From Microthrixaceae bacterium (GTDB lineage Bacteria; Actinomycetota; Acidimicrobiia; Acidimicrobiales; Acidimicrobilacustridaceae), in assembly GCA_947449015.1 (NCBI GenBank), contig CANFQA010000009.1:1-64000 (forward strand): DNA of 64,000 nucleotides, given 5' to 3'. Numbering within the stretch: position 1 is the stretch's first letter; each line of letters starts with the position of its first letter. The translations under genes and the position numbers were made by a program. Positions 42,798 to 51,038 of this stretch are shown piece by piece. Below the pieces are notes generated by a model. It saw only the letters and a program-made list of their open reading frames with translations. It was not told where the DNA came from and searched no databases.

Positions 42798-43160
42798 TCA
42801 GCGACCGGCGATGCGATCGGCCTGCTCGCGCTGCTCGAAAATGAGACGGATGAGCCAGAAGCGGAAGTAGCGACGCAGGGACATCACGATGAACAGTGCT
42901 GCTCCAACGACCGCCAGAACGAGGCCGAGCGTGCCGAGTGCTGTGTAGTCATCGGTGAACACGACCTGACCCTTCAGCGGAGCTGAACTCGAGATCGAGG
43001 CGTAGCTGATGATGCTCAGCACGATGCCGGCGATCATCAGCAGTGCACCGATGATGACCCAGGTGCGCTCCGGGTTGGCTTTGCCGCCGGTGACCTTGAG
43101 GCTATCGACCTCGGTCTGGAACTCCTGGAGGCGGGGCGAGGAATTGCTGGTGTCGCTCAT
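42798..43160 (-). CDS. Two-helix membrane protein, 120 aa
   Basis: No family recognised. The N-terminal 30 residues are hydrophilic; helices run at about 33-53 (TWVIIGALLMIAGIVLSIIS) and 74-95 (LGTLGLVLAVVGAALFIVMSL), followed by a basic, aromatic cytoplasmic tail (RRYFRFWLIRLIFEQREQADRI). It precedes the livF gene end by 98 bases in the same orientation as the transporter genes, so it may be the last gene of that transcript, although a link to transport is unproven. Confidence 0.65.
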   Translation of the reverse strand: MSDTSNSSPRLQEFQTEVDSLKVTGGKANPERTWVIIGALLMIAGIVLSIISYASISSSAPLKGQVVFTDDYTALGTLGLVLAVVGAALFIVMSLRRYFRFWLIRLIFEQREQADRIAGR

Positions 43161-43258
43161 GGTTTCTCCTTGCTGATGTGATCTAGGTAGATGTGATCTG
43201 GGTAAATGTGATCTGGACTGACGGGTGCGAACTGATACGTGCGGACTGCAGATGATGA

Positions 43259-43975
43259 TTAGGCGTGAGAACCAGAAGTTCCGCCGAGGTAGGCCTCGGT
43301 GAGTTCCTCCGCGATCTCCTGCGGAGGACCAGTGCGGGTAACGCGGCCGTGCAGCATGATCGATGCCACATCGGCGATACCGAGCACCGCTTGGGCAAAT
43401 TGCTCCACGACGAGAATGGACACACCTTGGCTGGCAAGCGCTGCCACTCGTTCGTAAAGCTCTTCGACGATGAGCGGGGCAAGGCCCATCGACAGTTCGT
43501 CAAGCAGAAGCAGCGCCGGGTTGGCGGCCAGCGAACGAGCCATGGCCAGCATCTGCTGCTCACCGCCCGACATCGTGCCGGCGATCTGCTTGCGCCGTTC
43601 CTTCAGGCGCGGGAACTGCGCGAACGCGGTCTCCTGCATCTCGCTCATGGACACACCGCTGTGGGTGAACATGCGCAGGTTCTCGGTGACGGTGAGGTTC
43701 GGGAAGATGCCGCGACCCTCAGGAATGAGGCATACCCCAGCCCGAGCGAGCGAGTCGCTGCTCACGCCATTGACCTCACGGCCACTGAGAATGAGCTGCC
43801 CCGCTGAAGGAACAATTTGGCCACTGCACACGCTAAGCGTGGTGGTCTTCCCGGCACCATTGGGACCCAACAGCGCGTGGACCTGTCCGGGTTCAACAGT
43901 GAGCGAAACACCATGCAACACATCAATGGTGCCGTAGCCACCGCGCACGCCGCGCAGTTCGAGGATCGGGGTCAT
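43259..43975 (-). CDS. livF: HAAT-family ABC transporter ATPase, LivF-like
   Basis: The 238-aa ATPase has Walker A GPNGAGKTT, signature TMSGGEQQMLAMARSL, Walker B ALLLLDELSMGLAP and the H-loop replaced by VVEQFAQAV as usual in LivF. It is the second nucleotide-binding subunit of a branched-chain amino-acid-type (HAAT) importer. In this locus the substrate could be an organic acid, amide or steroid fragment; the tandem binding proteins leave this open. ATGA overlap with livG. Confidence 0.9.
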   Translation of the reverse strand: MTPILELRGVRGGYGTIDVLHGVSLTVEPGQVHALLGPNGAGKTTTLSVCSGQIVPSAGQLILSGREVNGVSSDSLARAGVCLIPEGRGIFPNLTVTENLRMFTHSGVSMSEMQETAFAQFPRLKERRKQIAGTMSGGEQQMLAMARSLAANPALLLLDELSMGLAPLIVEELYERVAALASQGVSILVVEQFAQAVLGIADVASIMLHGRVTRTGPPQEIAEELTEAYLGGTSGSHA

Positions 43976-44718
43976 GATGCCTCCTCCACCGACTCGGTTC
44001 CGAGATACGCCGCCTGCACTGTGGGATTGGCCTGCACCTCGGCAGGAGTGCCGCTGGCGATAACCCGACCGAAGTCGAGCACATAGATGAACTCGCAGAT
44101 TCCCATGACGAACGACATGTCGTGCTCCACAAGCAGAATGCCGAGTCCGTCGTCGGCAACCAGACGGCGCAGCAGCGCGGCCATCTCCTCGGTCTCTTCT
44201 TCGGTAAGACCTGACGACGCCTCATCAAGAAGCAGGAGTCGCGGGTTGGTGGCCAGCGCACGAGCGAGTTCGACAAGTCGGGCGGTACCAGTAGGCAGCG
44301 TGCCCACCATGAACTCCGAGACATCGGCAATGCCGACCTTCTCAAGGATCTCGTCAGTGACTTTCTTCGGGTCGAACCCGGACTTGTCCCAGGCTCGGCG
44401 CTGCTCAGCGGCAACCATGATGTTTTCGCGAGCCGACAGGCTGCCGAACACTTCGAGCTTCTGGAACGTGCGGGCAATGCCGAGACGCGCTCGCTTCGAC
44501 GGTGACTTTCCAGTGATGTCGACACCTTCGAGCAACACCTTGCCTGAGGTTGGCTCCTGCAGGCCGGTGATCACGTTGAAGCATGTGGTCTTTCCAGCGC
44601 CATTGGGACCGATGAGTCCAGTGACGCGTCCGGCGTGCACTTCGATGCTCGCCTGCGATACCGCCTGCAGCACGCCGAAGCGCACGACGACCTCATTGGT
44701 GGACAGAAGTGCCGTCAT
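43972..44718 (-). CDS. livG: HAAT-family ABC transporter ATPase, LivG-like
   Basis: The 248-aa ATPase shows Walker A GPNGAGKTT (as IGPNGAGKTTCFNVITG), LPTGTARLVELARAL where the signature SGG is replaced by TGT, Walker B RLLLLDEASSGL and H-loop VEHDMSFVM. The LivG hallmark ARTFQKLEVF after Walker A is present. The TGT in the signature motif is a conservative change seen in some HAAT ATPases. It overlaps the permease stop by four bases. Confidence 0.9.
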   Translation of the reverse strand: MTALLSTNEVVVRFGVLQAVSQASIEVHAGRVTGLIGPNGAGKTTCFNVITGLQEPTSGKVLLEGVDITGKSPSKRARLGIARTFQKLEVFGSLSARENIMVAAEQRRAWDKSGFDPKKVTDEILEKVGIADVSEFMVGTLPTGTARLVELARALATNPRLLLLDEASSGLTEEETEEMAALLRRLVADDGLGILLVEHDMSFVMGICEFIYVLDFGRVIASGTPAEVQANPTVQAAYLGTESVEEAS

Positions 44719-46922
44719 TTCGCGACCCCCGTGCTCGTGACCATGGGATGTTCATCGACGGCGTCAGAAATGCTGAGACGGCGATCGAGCTGTGCGACCT
44801 TCTCGCGAGTGAACGCCCGGGTAAGACCGAGATCGTTGATGTCGTCGCGACCAATGTCCTGATCGCGTGTGCGCTGGTCGAGCAGTGCCTTTTCCTCGCG
44901 GGCATCAGCTCGCCAAGGCAACATCCCGGCGAGATCGCGACCCGTGTAAAACACGGCGCCCTCGGGCCGATAGGCCATCGCAACGGCGGCAAGGCCAGGA
45001 CCAATCAGGCTGACCTGGGTGAGCCAACTGGGATTGCCCATGACCTCAGAGAGCGCCGGGAACGAGGCCAGTCCGATGAGACCCATGAAAGCAGCCACCG
45101 GATAGCGAACACCCTGCACCGCGAGCAGTAGCACCAGCGGGAGTCCGATGAACATCGGGAAGGAGTCGACCCGCAATGCGCCCTGCGAAAGACCAAGCAT
45201 GCAGCCCGCAAAACCAGCCATGGCGCCCGAGAGCATGAACACAGCCATCTTGGTGGTGGTCAGGTTGATACCAATGGTGGCCGAGGCCGCAGGCGAATCG
45301 GACATGGCGATCCAGCGTCGGGCCCAACGGCTGCGGCGGAGTAGTTCAAGCATGAAAAACAGCAGCGCAAAAGCGATAACAAGGAAGATCACGAAGGCCT
45401 TGCGATCGGCCGCATCAGAACTGATGTGGATACCGAAGATGTCCAATGGCTTGAACAGCACGCCAGTGGCCGACGGGTCGATCATCTTGGGGTGTCGCAC
45501 GATGACCTTGTCGGTGAACTCTGCGAATGCAAGCGTGGCCAGCGCCAAATACAACCCCTTGAGGCGAAGCGCTGGGAGTGCGATGAGCAGACCGAGCGGC
45601 GCACACACCAGCATCACGAACAGGATGCCAATGGGACTGCCGTTCTGACCGCCGAAGTGCGAGAACAACACCGCACCCACACCCGCAATGGCGAAGTTGG
45701 CGAAACTGACCTGACCGGCCCAACCAATAAGCGGGACCAGCGAGAGCATGATGAGTCCGACGATCATGAAGCCCACACCGCGGCCGAGCCAGACCGCTGA
45801 GCGTTCGCCAAAGGTCGTGCCACTGAACCACGGGATCCAACCATTTGCCCATGCACCCACCAGCACGATCATGACACCGCCACCAACTGCGGCTTCCCAA
45901 GGTTTGGTAAGACGTTCGGTGCGCTTCGTGAGACGCACCTTGCCGGTCTCGAGACGGGCTTGGGGAAGGAACAGCAGCGCAACAAAAAGGATGACGCAAG
46001 GAATGGCCTGCGGGGCATAGTTCCAGTCGGTCCCGAAGTTGAGGAACACACTGGTGAACGCCTCAGTCAGGCCAATGATGAGTCCGCCCACGAACACCAT
46101 CGGCAAACTCTTGAGCTGCGCAATAGCGGCAGCAGCCGCGGCCACCACGATGACCAGCGCGAGGTTCTCAACCACAAGCCCGGTCTCGGGCGCAATGAGG
46201 ATGCCGGCGAGCCCGGCAGTCATGCAGCCAAGCGACCAGGACGCACCAGAGATCACTGAGGACTTGGCACCGGTGAGACCAGCAAGGCTGCGGCTGTCAA
46301 CCACGGCCCGCATCGAGATGCCAAGGCGGGTGCGATACAGAAGGAATCGAAGAGCGACAGCGACAAGAAGGGCGATTGCAACGGTGATGATGCGATGCCA
46401 GGTGGCGATGACGTCGCCGATCTGCACACCCTTTGTGCCCTCGAAGAAATGGGGAACGCTGCGAGGCGCCTTCGGCGGCCAGATGGTGAGCGTGATGCCC
46501 ATGAAGGTGAGCATCAGACCCACTGTCACCATCAACTGAACAACGAGTGCAGCATCGCGAAGCCGGCGCATGATCACTCGATCAAGGGCGATACCAATGG
46601 CTGGGGCGATGATCAGCAGCGTGATGGCGATTGCGACAAGCGTCGGCAGGCCCCACTGAACAGTGAGTTGCCAATAGCAGAACGCCAGGAAACATCCGAT
46701 GGCAGCCTGCGCGAAATTGAAAATGCCTGTGGTGGCGTACGTGACCACGAGGCCGGCGGCGGAGATGGCATACACGCCACCAAGGGCGATACCCACGACG
46801 AGGAAGGTGGCGATGGTCCGGCCCGAGACCGATGCGCTACCCCAGTTCGACTGGACGACAAACGCGACGATGAGCGCCACGATCACTGCAGAAATCAGTC
46901 TGGGACTGAATTTGAGCCGCAT
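44715..46922 (-). CDS. Fused LivH-LivM-type ABC permease
   Basis: The 735-aa protein joins both permease subunits: residues about 1-325 are LivH-like (GGVYAISAAGLVVTYATTGIFNFAQAA, SMRAVVDSRSLAGLTGAKSS), 340-650 are LivM-like (GWAGQVSFANFAIAGVGAV, LRLKGLYLALATLAFAEF, RRWIAMSDSPAASATIGINL). A hydrophilic tail of about 80 residues (WRADAREEKALLDQRTRDQD...) follows the last helix. One chain therefore supplies the whole transmembrane pore. It is coupled to livG and livF downstream. Confidence 0.88.
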   Translation of the reverse strand: MRLKFSPRLISAVIVALIVAFVVQSNWGSASVSGRTIATFLVVGIALGGVYAISAAGLVVTYATTGIFNFAQAAIGCFLAFCYWQLTVQWGLPTLVAIAITLLIIAPAIGIALDRVIMRRLRDAALVVQLMVTVGLMLTFMGITLTIWPPKAPRSVPHFFEGTKGVQIGDVIATWHRIITVAIALLVAVALRFLLYRTRLGISMRAVVDSRSLAGLTGAKSSVISGASWSLGCMTAGLAGILIAPETGLVVENLALVIVVAAAAAAIAQLKSLPMVFVGGLIIGLTEAFTSVFLNFGTDWNYAPQAIPCVILFVALLFLPQARLETGKVRLTKRTERLTKPWEAAVGGGVMIVLVGAWANGWIPWFSGTTFGERSAVWLGRGVGFMIVGLIMLSLVPLIGWAGQVSFANFAIAGVGAVLFSHFGGQNGSPIGILFVMLVCAPLGLLIALPALRLKGLYLALATLAFAEFTDKVIVRHPKMIDPSATGVLFKPLDIFGIHISSDAADRKAFVIFLVIAFALLFFMLELLRRSRWARRWIAMSDSPAASATIGINLTTTKMAVFMLSGAMAGFAGCMLGLSQGALRVDSFPMFIGLPLVLLLAVQGVRYPVAAFMGLIGLASFPALSEVMGNPSWLTQVSLIGPGLAAVAMAYRPEGAVFYTGRDLAGMLPWRADAREEKALLDQRTRDQDIGRDDINDLGLTRAFTREKVAQLDRRLSISDAVDEHPMVTSTGVAK

Positions 46923-47014
46923 CTTCCCCCCGATGTCATGAGCTCTTGATACTTCGTTCTCTGAACTGCGGTACTACTGCGCTACTGACTACAAAACTTC
47001 TGATGTGATGCCCT

Positions 47015-47040
47015 GAGGGGGCCGGCGAACCGGCCCCCTC
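47015..47040 (-). terminator. Hairpin between binding-protein and permease genes
   Basis: A perfect 11-bp stem, GAGGGGGCCGG/CCGGCCCCCTC, with a four-base CGAA loop and no T-tract, 15 bases behind the stop of the first binding-protein gene and ahead of the permease gene. It may terminate, or stabilise the abundant binding-protein mRNA against 3' decay. Confidence 0.6.
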
Positions 47041-47054
47041 GGACAGCAATTCTT

Positions 47055-48437
47055 CTAGTGGACCTTCGCTGCCTCAGCGGCGGGGTCATAGTTGGCGATC
47101 GTGACCACGTTGGACGGATCACAGGTGAACTGACCGGGCTTGCCGTTGATACGGGTGAATGCGCCGCCCTTGATCTGCATCAGGACGAAGCAGTCGGAGA
47201 AGCCCTTGGCACTCTTGGCACCCATGGTGCCACCGGCGTTGAAGTCAGTGATGGACTTCATCGTCTTCAGAACGCTTGCACGGGTGATGGCGTTGGGGCC
47301 GTCAGCGGCGACGATCTTGTCGATGGTCTCCTTGAACAGCATGCCCGCCTGCCATGCCTGCATACCGAACGAATCGGGCTTGCCACCGACGGAGTCGATG
47401 TAGGCCTTGAGGTTGGCATTGTTAGCAGCTTCTTCGAAGGGTAGGAACTGGAACCAGACGTAGGTGTTGTCGACGCCGGCGCCCTCAGCCTTGAACTTCT
47501 CGGTGTAGCAGGCCAGTGAACAGGCCCAGGTCTTCACACCGTCATAGCCCTGAGCAGCGGTTTCCTTGCGCATCTTGATCATGGCGGTGTCTGCGGAGCC
47601 GTTGTAGACGAAGTTGCCGCTGTTGTCCTTGATGGATTGCACGAAGGGGGTGTACCCGGTCTGCGGCATTGAGCCACTCACCTTGAAGGCGTCATAGACA
47701 TCAATGCCGACATCCTTGGCACCCTGGACCTGATAGGTGGCCGACTGCACAGTTGTGGGCAGATCTCCCGGGATCAACCAGATGCCCTTCGAGTCCGGAA
47801 CCGAACTGGCGTAGTACTTGTCAGCACCGACGAACACCTTGAGGTCACGTGCGCCCTTGGGGATCGAACCATCGGTGGGGCAGGTCTCGGCAACGGCCTG
47901 GATGACCCAAGCGTTCGGTGCGCACTGCTCGTTGATGTCATTGGCCAAGGCCACGAAATCGGGAAGGCCAGTGGCCGCACCCGACTTGTCGGCGCAGGTG
48001 TTCAGCACTGAGGTATCCGGGTTGAACAGCGAATTGCCACCGACCATCGCAAGAGAGTTCTTGCAGGCATTGAGGATGCCATTCTTGGATTCTTCGGGGC
48101 TCAACTTGGAGTCCCAGGCCTCAACCTTGAGCTGGCGACACCCAACGCCACCATTGGCATTCACGTACTTGGCATAGCCGTTCATGGCATCGACATTGCC
48201 CTGAAACAAACCAGGAGCGAGCGAGGAACCGGTATCAGCCATGACCTCGACGGTGATGTCCGTTGCGGACACACCAATGTCGCTGGCCTCAAGCGTGGCG
48301 CCCTTGCACTTGGCATCGGATGCGCTCGTGGTGTTGGTGTTGTTATTGGCACTGTCAGACCCGCTACGACCGCAGGCGCCAGCCATAAGACTGACGCTCA
48401 ATGCCGCAGCGAGAAGGGCTACTTGGTAACGCTTCAC
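47055..48437 (-). CDS. HAAT-type substrate-binding lipoprotein (paralogue 1)
   Basis: The 460-aa protein begins MKRYQVALLAAALSVSLMAGACG, a lipoprotein signal with the probable modified Cys22, followed by a Ser/Asn/Thr linker and a periplasmic-binding-protein type 1 fold (ITVEVMADTGSSLAPGLFQGNVDAMNGYAKYVNANGG; WIQAVAE; FVYNGSADTAMIKMRKE). It would deliver ligand to the LivFG/LivHM complex encoded just downstream. It is about four-fifths identical to the protein at 48680, with the main difference near residues 190-215. A CRP-like palindrome lies 60 bp ahead of the start. Confidence 0.87.
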   Translation of the reverse strand: MKRYQVALLAAALSVSLMAGACGRSGSDSANNNTNTTSASDAKCKGATLEASDIGVSATDITVEVMADTGSSLAPGLFQGNVDAMNGYAKYVNANGGVGCRQLKVEAWDSKLSPEESKNGILNACKNSLAMVGGNSLFNPDTSVLNTCADKSGAATGLPDFVALANDINEQCAPNAWVIQAVAETCPTDGSIPKGARDLKVFVGADKYYASSVPDSKGIWLIPGDLPTTVQSATYQVQGAKDVGIDVYDAFKVSGSMPQTGYTPFVQSIKDNSGNFVYNGSADTAMIKMRKETAAQGYDGVKTWACSLACYTEKFKAEGAGVDNTYVWFQFLPFEEAANNANLKAYIDSVGGKPDSFGMQAWQAGMLFKETIDKIVAADGPNAITRASVLKTMKSITDFNAGGTMGAKSAKGFSDCFVLMQIKGGAFTRINGKPGQFTCDPSNVVTIANYDPAAEAAKVH

Positions 48438-48496
48438 AGATTTCCCCCTGGGATGGATTGACTAGGTCACCGAGACTAATGCATCAAAAGCAGGTC

Positions 48497-48512
48497 GGTG
48501 ACCAATGGCACA
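48497..48512. promoter_or_regulatory. CRP-like palindrome ahead of binding protein 1
   Basis: GGTGA-ccaatg-GCACA matches the TGTGA-N6-TCACA consensus at eight of ten positions, 60-75 bases upstream of the start codon. The paralogous gene has a better copy at the same distance, which raises confidence. Confidence 0.4.
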
Positions 48513-48630
48513 GCCCGATGGTCCTGCTGTCCCCTCAGGATTCAGCTCGCTGCGAAGCACCGCCGCATAGGACATCGACAGGTCCACGTCAATCTTGTTC
48601 GTCAAGATTGCTCATCAACCGATGACCGCA

Positions 48631-48666
48631 GTTGGGTGGTGTGCCAAAACGGACACACCACCCAAC
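48631..48666 (-). terminator. Terminator after binding protein 2
   Basis: A perfect 13-bp inverted repeat, GTTGGGTGGTGTG and its complement, with a ten-base loop, starts 14 bases behind the stop of the 48680 gene. It separates the two paralogous genes, so paralogue 1 needs its own promoter. Confidence 0.75.
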
Positions 48667-48679
48667 CAACAAACACGGA

Positions 48680-50065
48680 TCAGTGGACCTTGCTCGCCTC
48701 GGCGGCAGGGTCGAAATTGCTGATGGTAAGGACATTCTGCGGCTCACAAGTGAACTCACCAGGCTTGCCAACCACTCGGGTGAACTTGCCGTCCTTGATC
48801 TGCATCACGACCATGCAGTCCGAGAAACCCTTGGCGCTCTTGGCGCCCATGGTGCCACCGGCGGTGAAGTCAGTGATGGTCTTCATCGTCGAAATCGTGC
48901 TGGCACGGGTGATCCCATTGGGACCGTCTGCGGCGACGATCTTGTTAATGGTCTCCTTGAACAGCATGCCTGCCTGCCATCCCTGCATACCGAACGAGTC
49001 CGGCTTACCGCCGACCGAGTCGATATAGGCCTTGAGATCGGCGTTGTTACTGGCTTCCTCGAAGGGAAGGAACTGGGTCCACACGTAGGTGTTGTCCACC
49101 GTGGCGCCCTCAGCCTTGAACTTCTCGGTGTAACAAGCCAGCGAACAGGCCCAGATCTTGACACCGCTGTAACCCTGCGCAGCGGTCTCCTTGCGCATCT
49201 TGATCATGTTGGCGTCGTTCGAACCGTTGTAGACGTAGTTGGAGTTGCTGTCCTTCAACGTCTGGACGAACGGGGTGAACCCGGCTTGCTGGAGCGAGCC
49301 ACTGGTCTTGAACGCATCGACAACGTTGATGCCGACCTGCTTGTTGGCTTCGATCTGATACGTCGCCGACTGCACGGTGGTGGGCAGATCGCCGGGAACC
49401 AGCCAGATGCCCTTGAGGTCCGACTGCTGTGACTGCAGGTACTTCAAGAAACCAACAAACGACTTCAGATCTCGGGGTCCGGTCGGCGGCTTACCGTCGG
49501 TGGGACAGGTCTCGGCGACCGCCTGGATGACCCAAGCGTTCGGCGCGCACTGCTCGTTGATGTCATTGGCCAGCGCCACGAAATCGGGCAGACCGGTGGG
49601 CTTTCCGGCCTTGTCGGCGCAGTTGCCAAGCACTGTGACATCAGGGTTGAACAGTGCGTTGCCGCCGACCATCGCAAGCGCGGTCTGGCATGCGTTGATG
49701 ATGCCGTTCTTCGATTCCTCCGGGCTCAACTTGGAGTCCCATGACTCAACCTTGAGCTGGCGACAACCAATGCCACCATTGGCGTTCACGTACTTGGCAT
49801 AGCCGTTCATGGCATCGACGTTGCCCTGGAACAAACCAGGAGCGAGCGATGAACCGGTGTCAGCCATGACCTCAACGGTGATCTCCGAAGCGGAGACACC
49901 GATTTCGGTGGCTTCAAGCGTGGCGCCCTTGCACTTGGCATCGACTGCGCTCGCCGAATTGTTCGAATTGTTATTGGCACTGTCAGACCCGCTACGACCG
50001 CAGGCGCCAGCCACAAGACTGACGCTCAATGCCGCAGCGAGAAGAGCTACCTGGTAACGCTTCAC
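48680..50065 (-). CDS. HAAT-type substrate-binding lipoprotein (paralogue 2)
   Basis: A 461-aa paralogue of the neighbouring protein, with the same lipoprotein signal (SLVAGACG) and the same fold. Clear differences cluster at about residues 190-260: DLKSFVGFLKYLQSQQSDLKG here against DLKVFVGADKYYASSVPDSKG, then NKQVGINVVDAF against AKDVGIDVYDAF. Outside this stretch the two are nearly identical, so the ligand pocket or a lobe surface may have diverged after a tandem duplication. It has its own terminator and a CRP-like site. Confidence 0.87.
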   Translation of the reverse strand: MKRYQVALLAAALSVSLVAGACGRSGSDSANNNSNNSASAVDAKCKGATLEATEIGVSASEITVEVMADTGSSLAPGLFQGNVDAMNGYAKYVNANGGIGCRQLKVESWDSKLSPEESKNGIINACQTALAMVGGNALFNPDVTVLGNCADKAGKPTGLPDFVALANDINEQCAPNAWVIQAVAETCPTDGKPPTGPRDLKSFVGFLKYLQSQQSDLKGIWLVPGDLPTTVQSATYQIEANKQVGINVVDAFKTSGSLQQAGFTPFVQTLKDSNSNYVYNGSNDANMIKMRKETAAQGYSGVKIWACSLACYTEKFKAEGATVDNTYVWTQFLPFEEASNNADLKAYIDSVGGKPDSFGMQGWQAGMLFKETINKIVAADGPNGITRASTISTMKTITDFTAGGTMGAKSAKGFSDCMVVMQIKDGKFTRVVGKPGEFTCEPQNVLTISNFDPAAEASKVH

Positions 50066-50125
50066 GATGTTCCCCCCCTGGGATCGATGAGTGATACATC
50101 GACCCTAACCGAATCCGGGGAGAGA

Positions 50126-50141
50126 TGTGACGAAAGTCACC
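50126..50141. promoter_or_regulatory. CRP-like palindrome ahead of binding protein 2
   Basis: TGTGA-cgaaag-TCACC agrees with TGTGA-N6-TCACA at nine of ten positions and lies 61-76 bases upstream of the start codon, next to a likely promoter. This suggests cAMP-CRP-type or related control of the binding protein. Confidence 0.55.
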
Positions 50142-50208
50142 AACCCACCCTTCAAGGCGATGGACTGGGGCGACGCACTCGGGGCGCCGGACTGGGAGCG
50201 TTGGATAC

Positions 50209-50970
50209 TTAGGCGGTGATGCCGCCGTCCATCACCATGATTGAACCGGTGATGTACCGGGCCTCATCGGACCCGAGATAGGCGAAGAGCGACGCAAGTT
50301 CCTCGGGCTGGGCGGTCTCCACGTTGTCCCGGGACATCTTGCGCATGCGGTTCCAGTCGACACCTTCGGGCGGCATGAACGCGGCGTACATGTTGGTGAC
50401 CACGCCACCAGGCGAGACCGCATTGATGCGGATGGGAGTGTCGTACTCAGTGGCCAGCGCCTTGGTCAGTCCGACAACACCTGCCTTCGATGAGCAATAC
50501 CCGGCGCTCCAAGGCTGACCCATAACTCCGGCGGTGGAGGCGGTGTTGACGATAACGCCATGACCGCGCTCGACCATCTGCGGCAGCACAGCGCGACACA
50601 TCAGGAAAGTGCCGGTGAGATTGATGGCGATCATTCGCGCGTACACGCCTGGATCGATGAGATGCGACTCGGCGAATCCACCGATGCCGGCGACATTGCA
50701 CAGCACATCAATCTGACCGAACTGCTCGGTGATCGAGGCAATGGTGGACTCAACCGTGGCCCAGTCACTGACATCACAGGCAAGGCCGATGGCATTCGCG
50801 CCAATACCCGCTGCGGTTTCCATTGCGCTCTCGGCATTGACGTCGAGACATGCGACCTTCGCGCCCTCGGCACCAAGTCGCTGCGCCACGGCGCGACCGA
50901 TACCCGACGCTGCGCCGGTGACGACCGCCGCCTTACCCACATAACGCTGTTCCACTGGTTCCTCTTCCAA
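50209..50970 (-). CDS. Short-chain dehydrogenase/reductase
   Basis: A 253-aa SDR: VVTGAASGIGRAVAQ, CNVAGIGG in place of NNAG, Ser in NTASTAGVMG, YCSSKAGVVGL Tyr-Lys pair and YITGSIMVMDGG at the end. A C-terminal stretch, MPPEGVDWNRMRKM, is unusual and may shape the substrate pocket. It follows the alcohol dehydrogenase on the same strand after a palindrome-containing gap, and alcohol or steroid oxidation is a likely role. Confidence 0.87.
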   Translation of the reverse strand: MEEEPVEQRYVGKAAVVTGAASGIGRAVAQRLGAEGAKVACLDVNAESAMETAAGIGANAIGLACDVSDWATVESTIASITEQFGQIDVLCNVAGIGGFAESHLIDPGVYARMIAINLTGTFLMCRAVLPQMVERGHGVIVNTASTAGVMGQPWSAGYCSSKAGVVGLTKALATEYDTPIRINAVSPGGVVTNMYAAFMPPEGVDWNRMRKMSRDNVETAQPEELASLFAYLGSDEARYITGSIMVMDGGITA

Positions 50971-51004
50971 GATTGACGAGATGAATTGGTGTGATTTGAA
51001 ACTG

Positions 51005-51025
51005 ACCGAACCACAGTGGTTCCGT
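51005..51025. promoter_or_regulatory. Palindrome between SDR and alcohol dehydrogenase genes
   Basis: GAACCAC-A-GTGGTTC is a perfect 7-bp inverted repeat, extended by further complementary bases on either side, 35 bases upstream of the SDR start. A one-base centre makes an RNA hairpin poor, so a protein operator is the likelier reading. Confidence 0.45.
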
Positions 51026-51038
51026 CGGAGAGACGCGA

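Larger units (their letters stand above)
48438..48679. other. Regulatory gap between the two binding-protein genes
   Basis: About 240 bases with no coding frame of family character. It contains the CRP-like site at 48497 and the terminator at 48631; the rest shows no further repeat. Confidence 0.5.
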
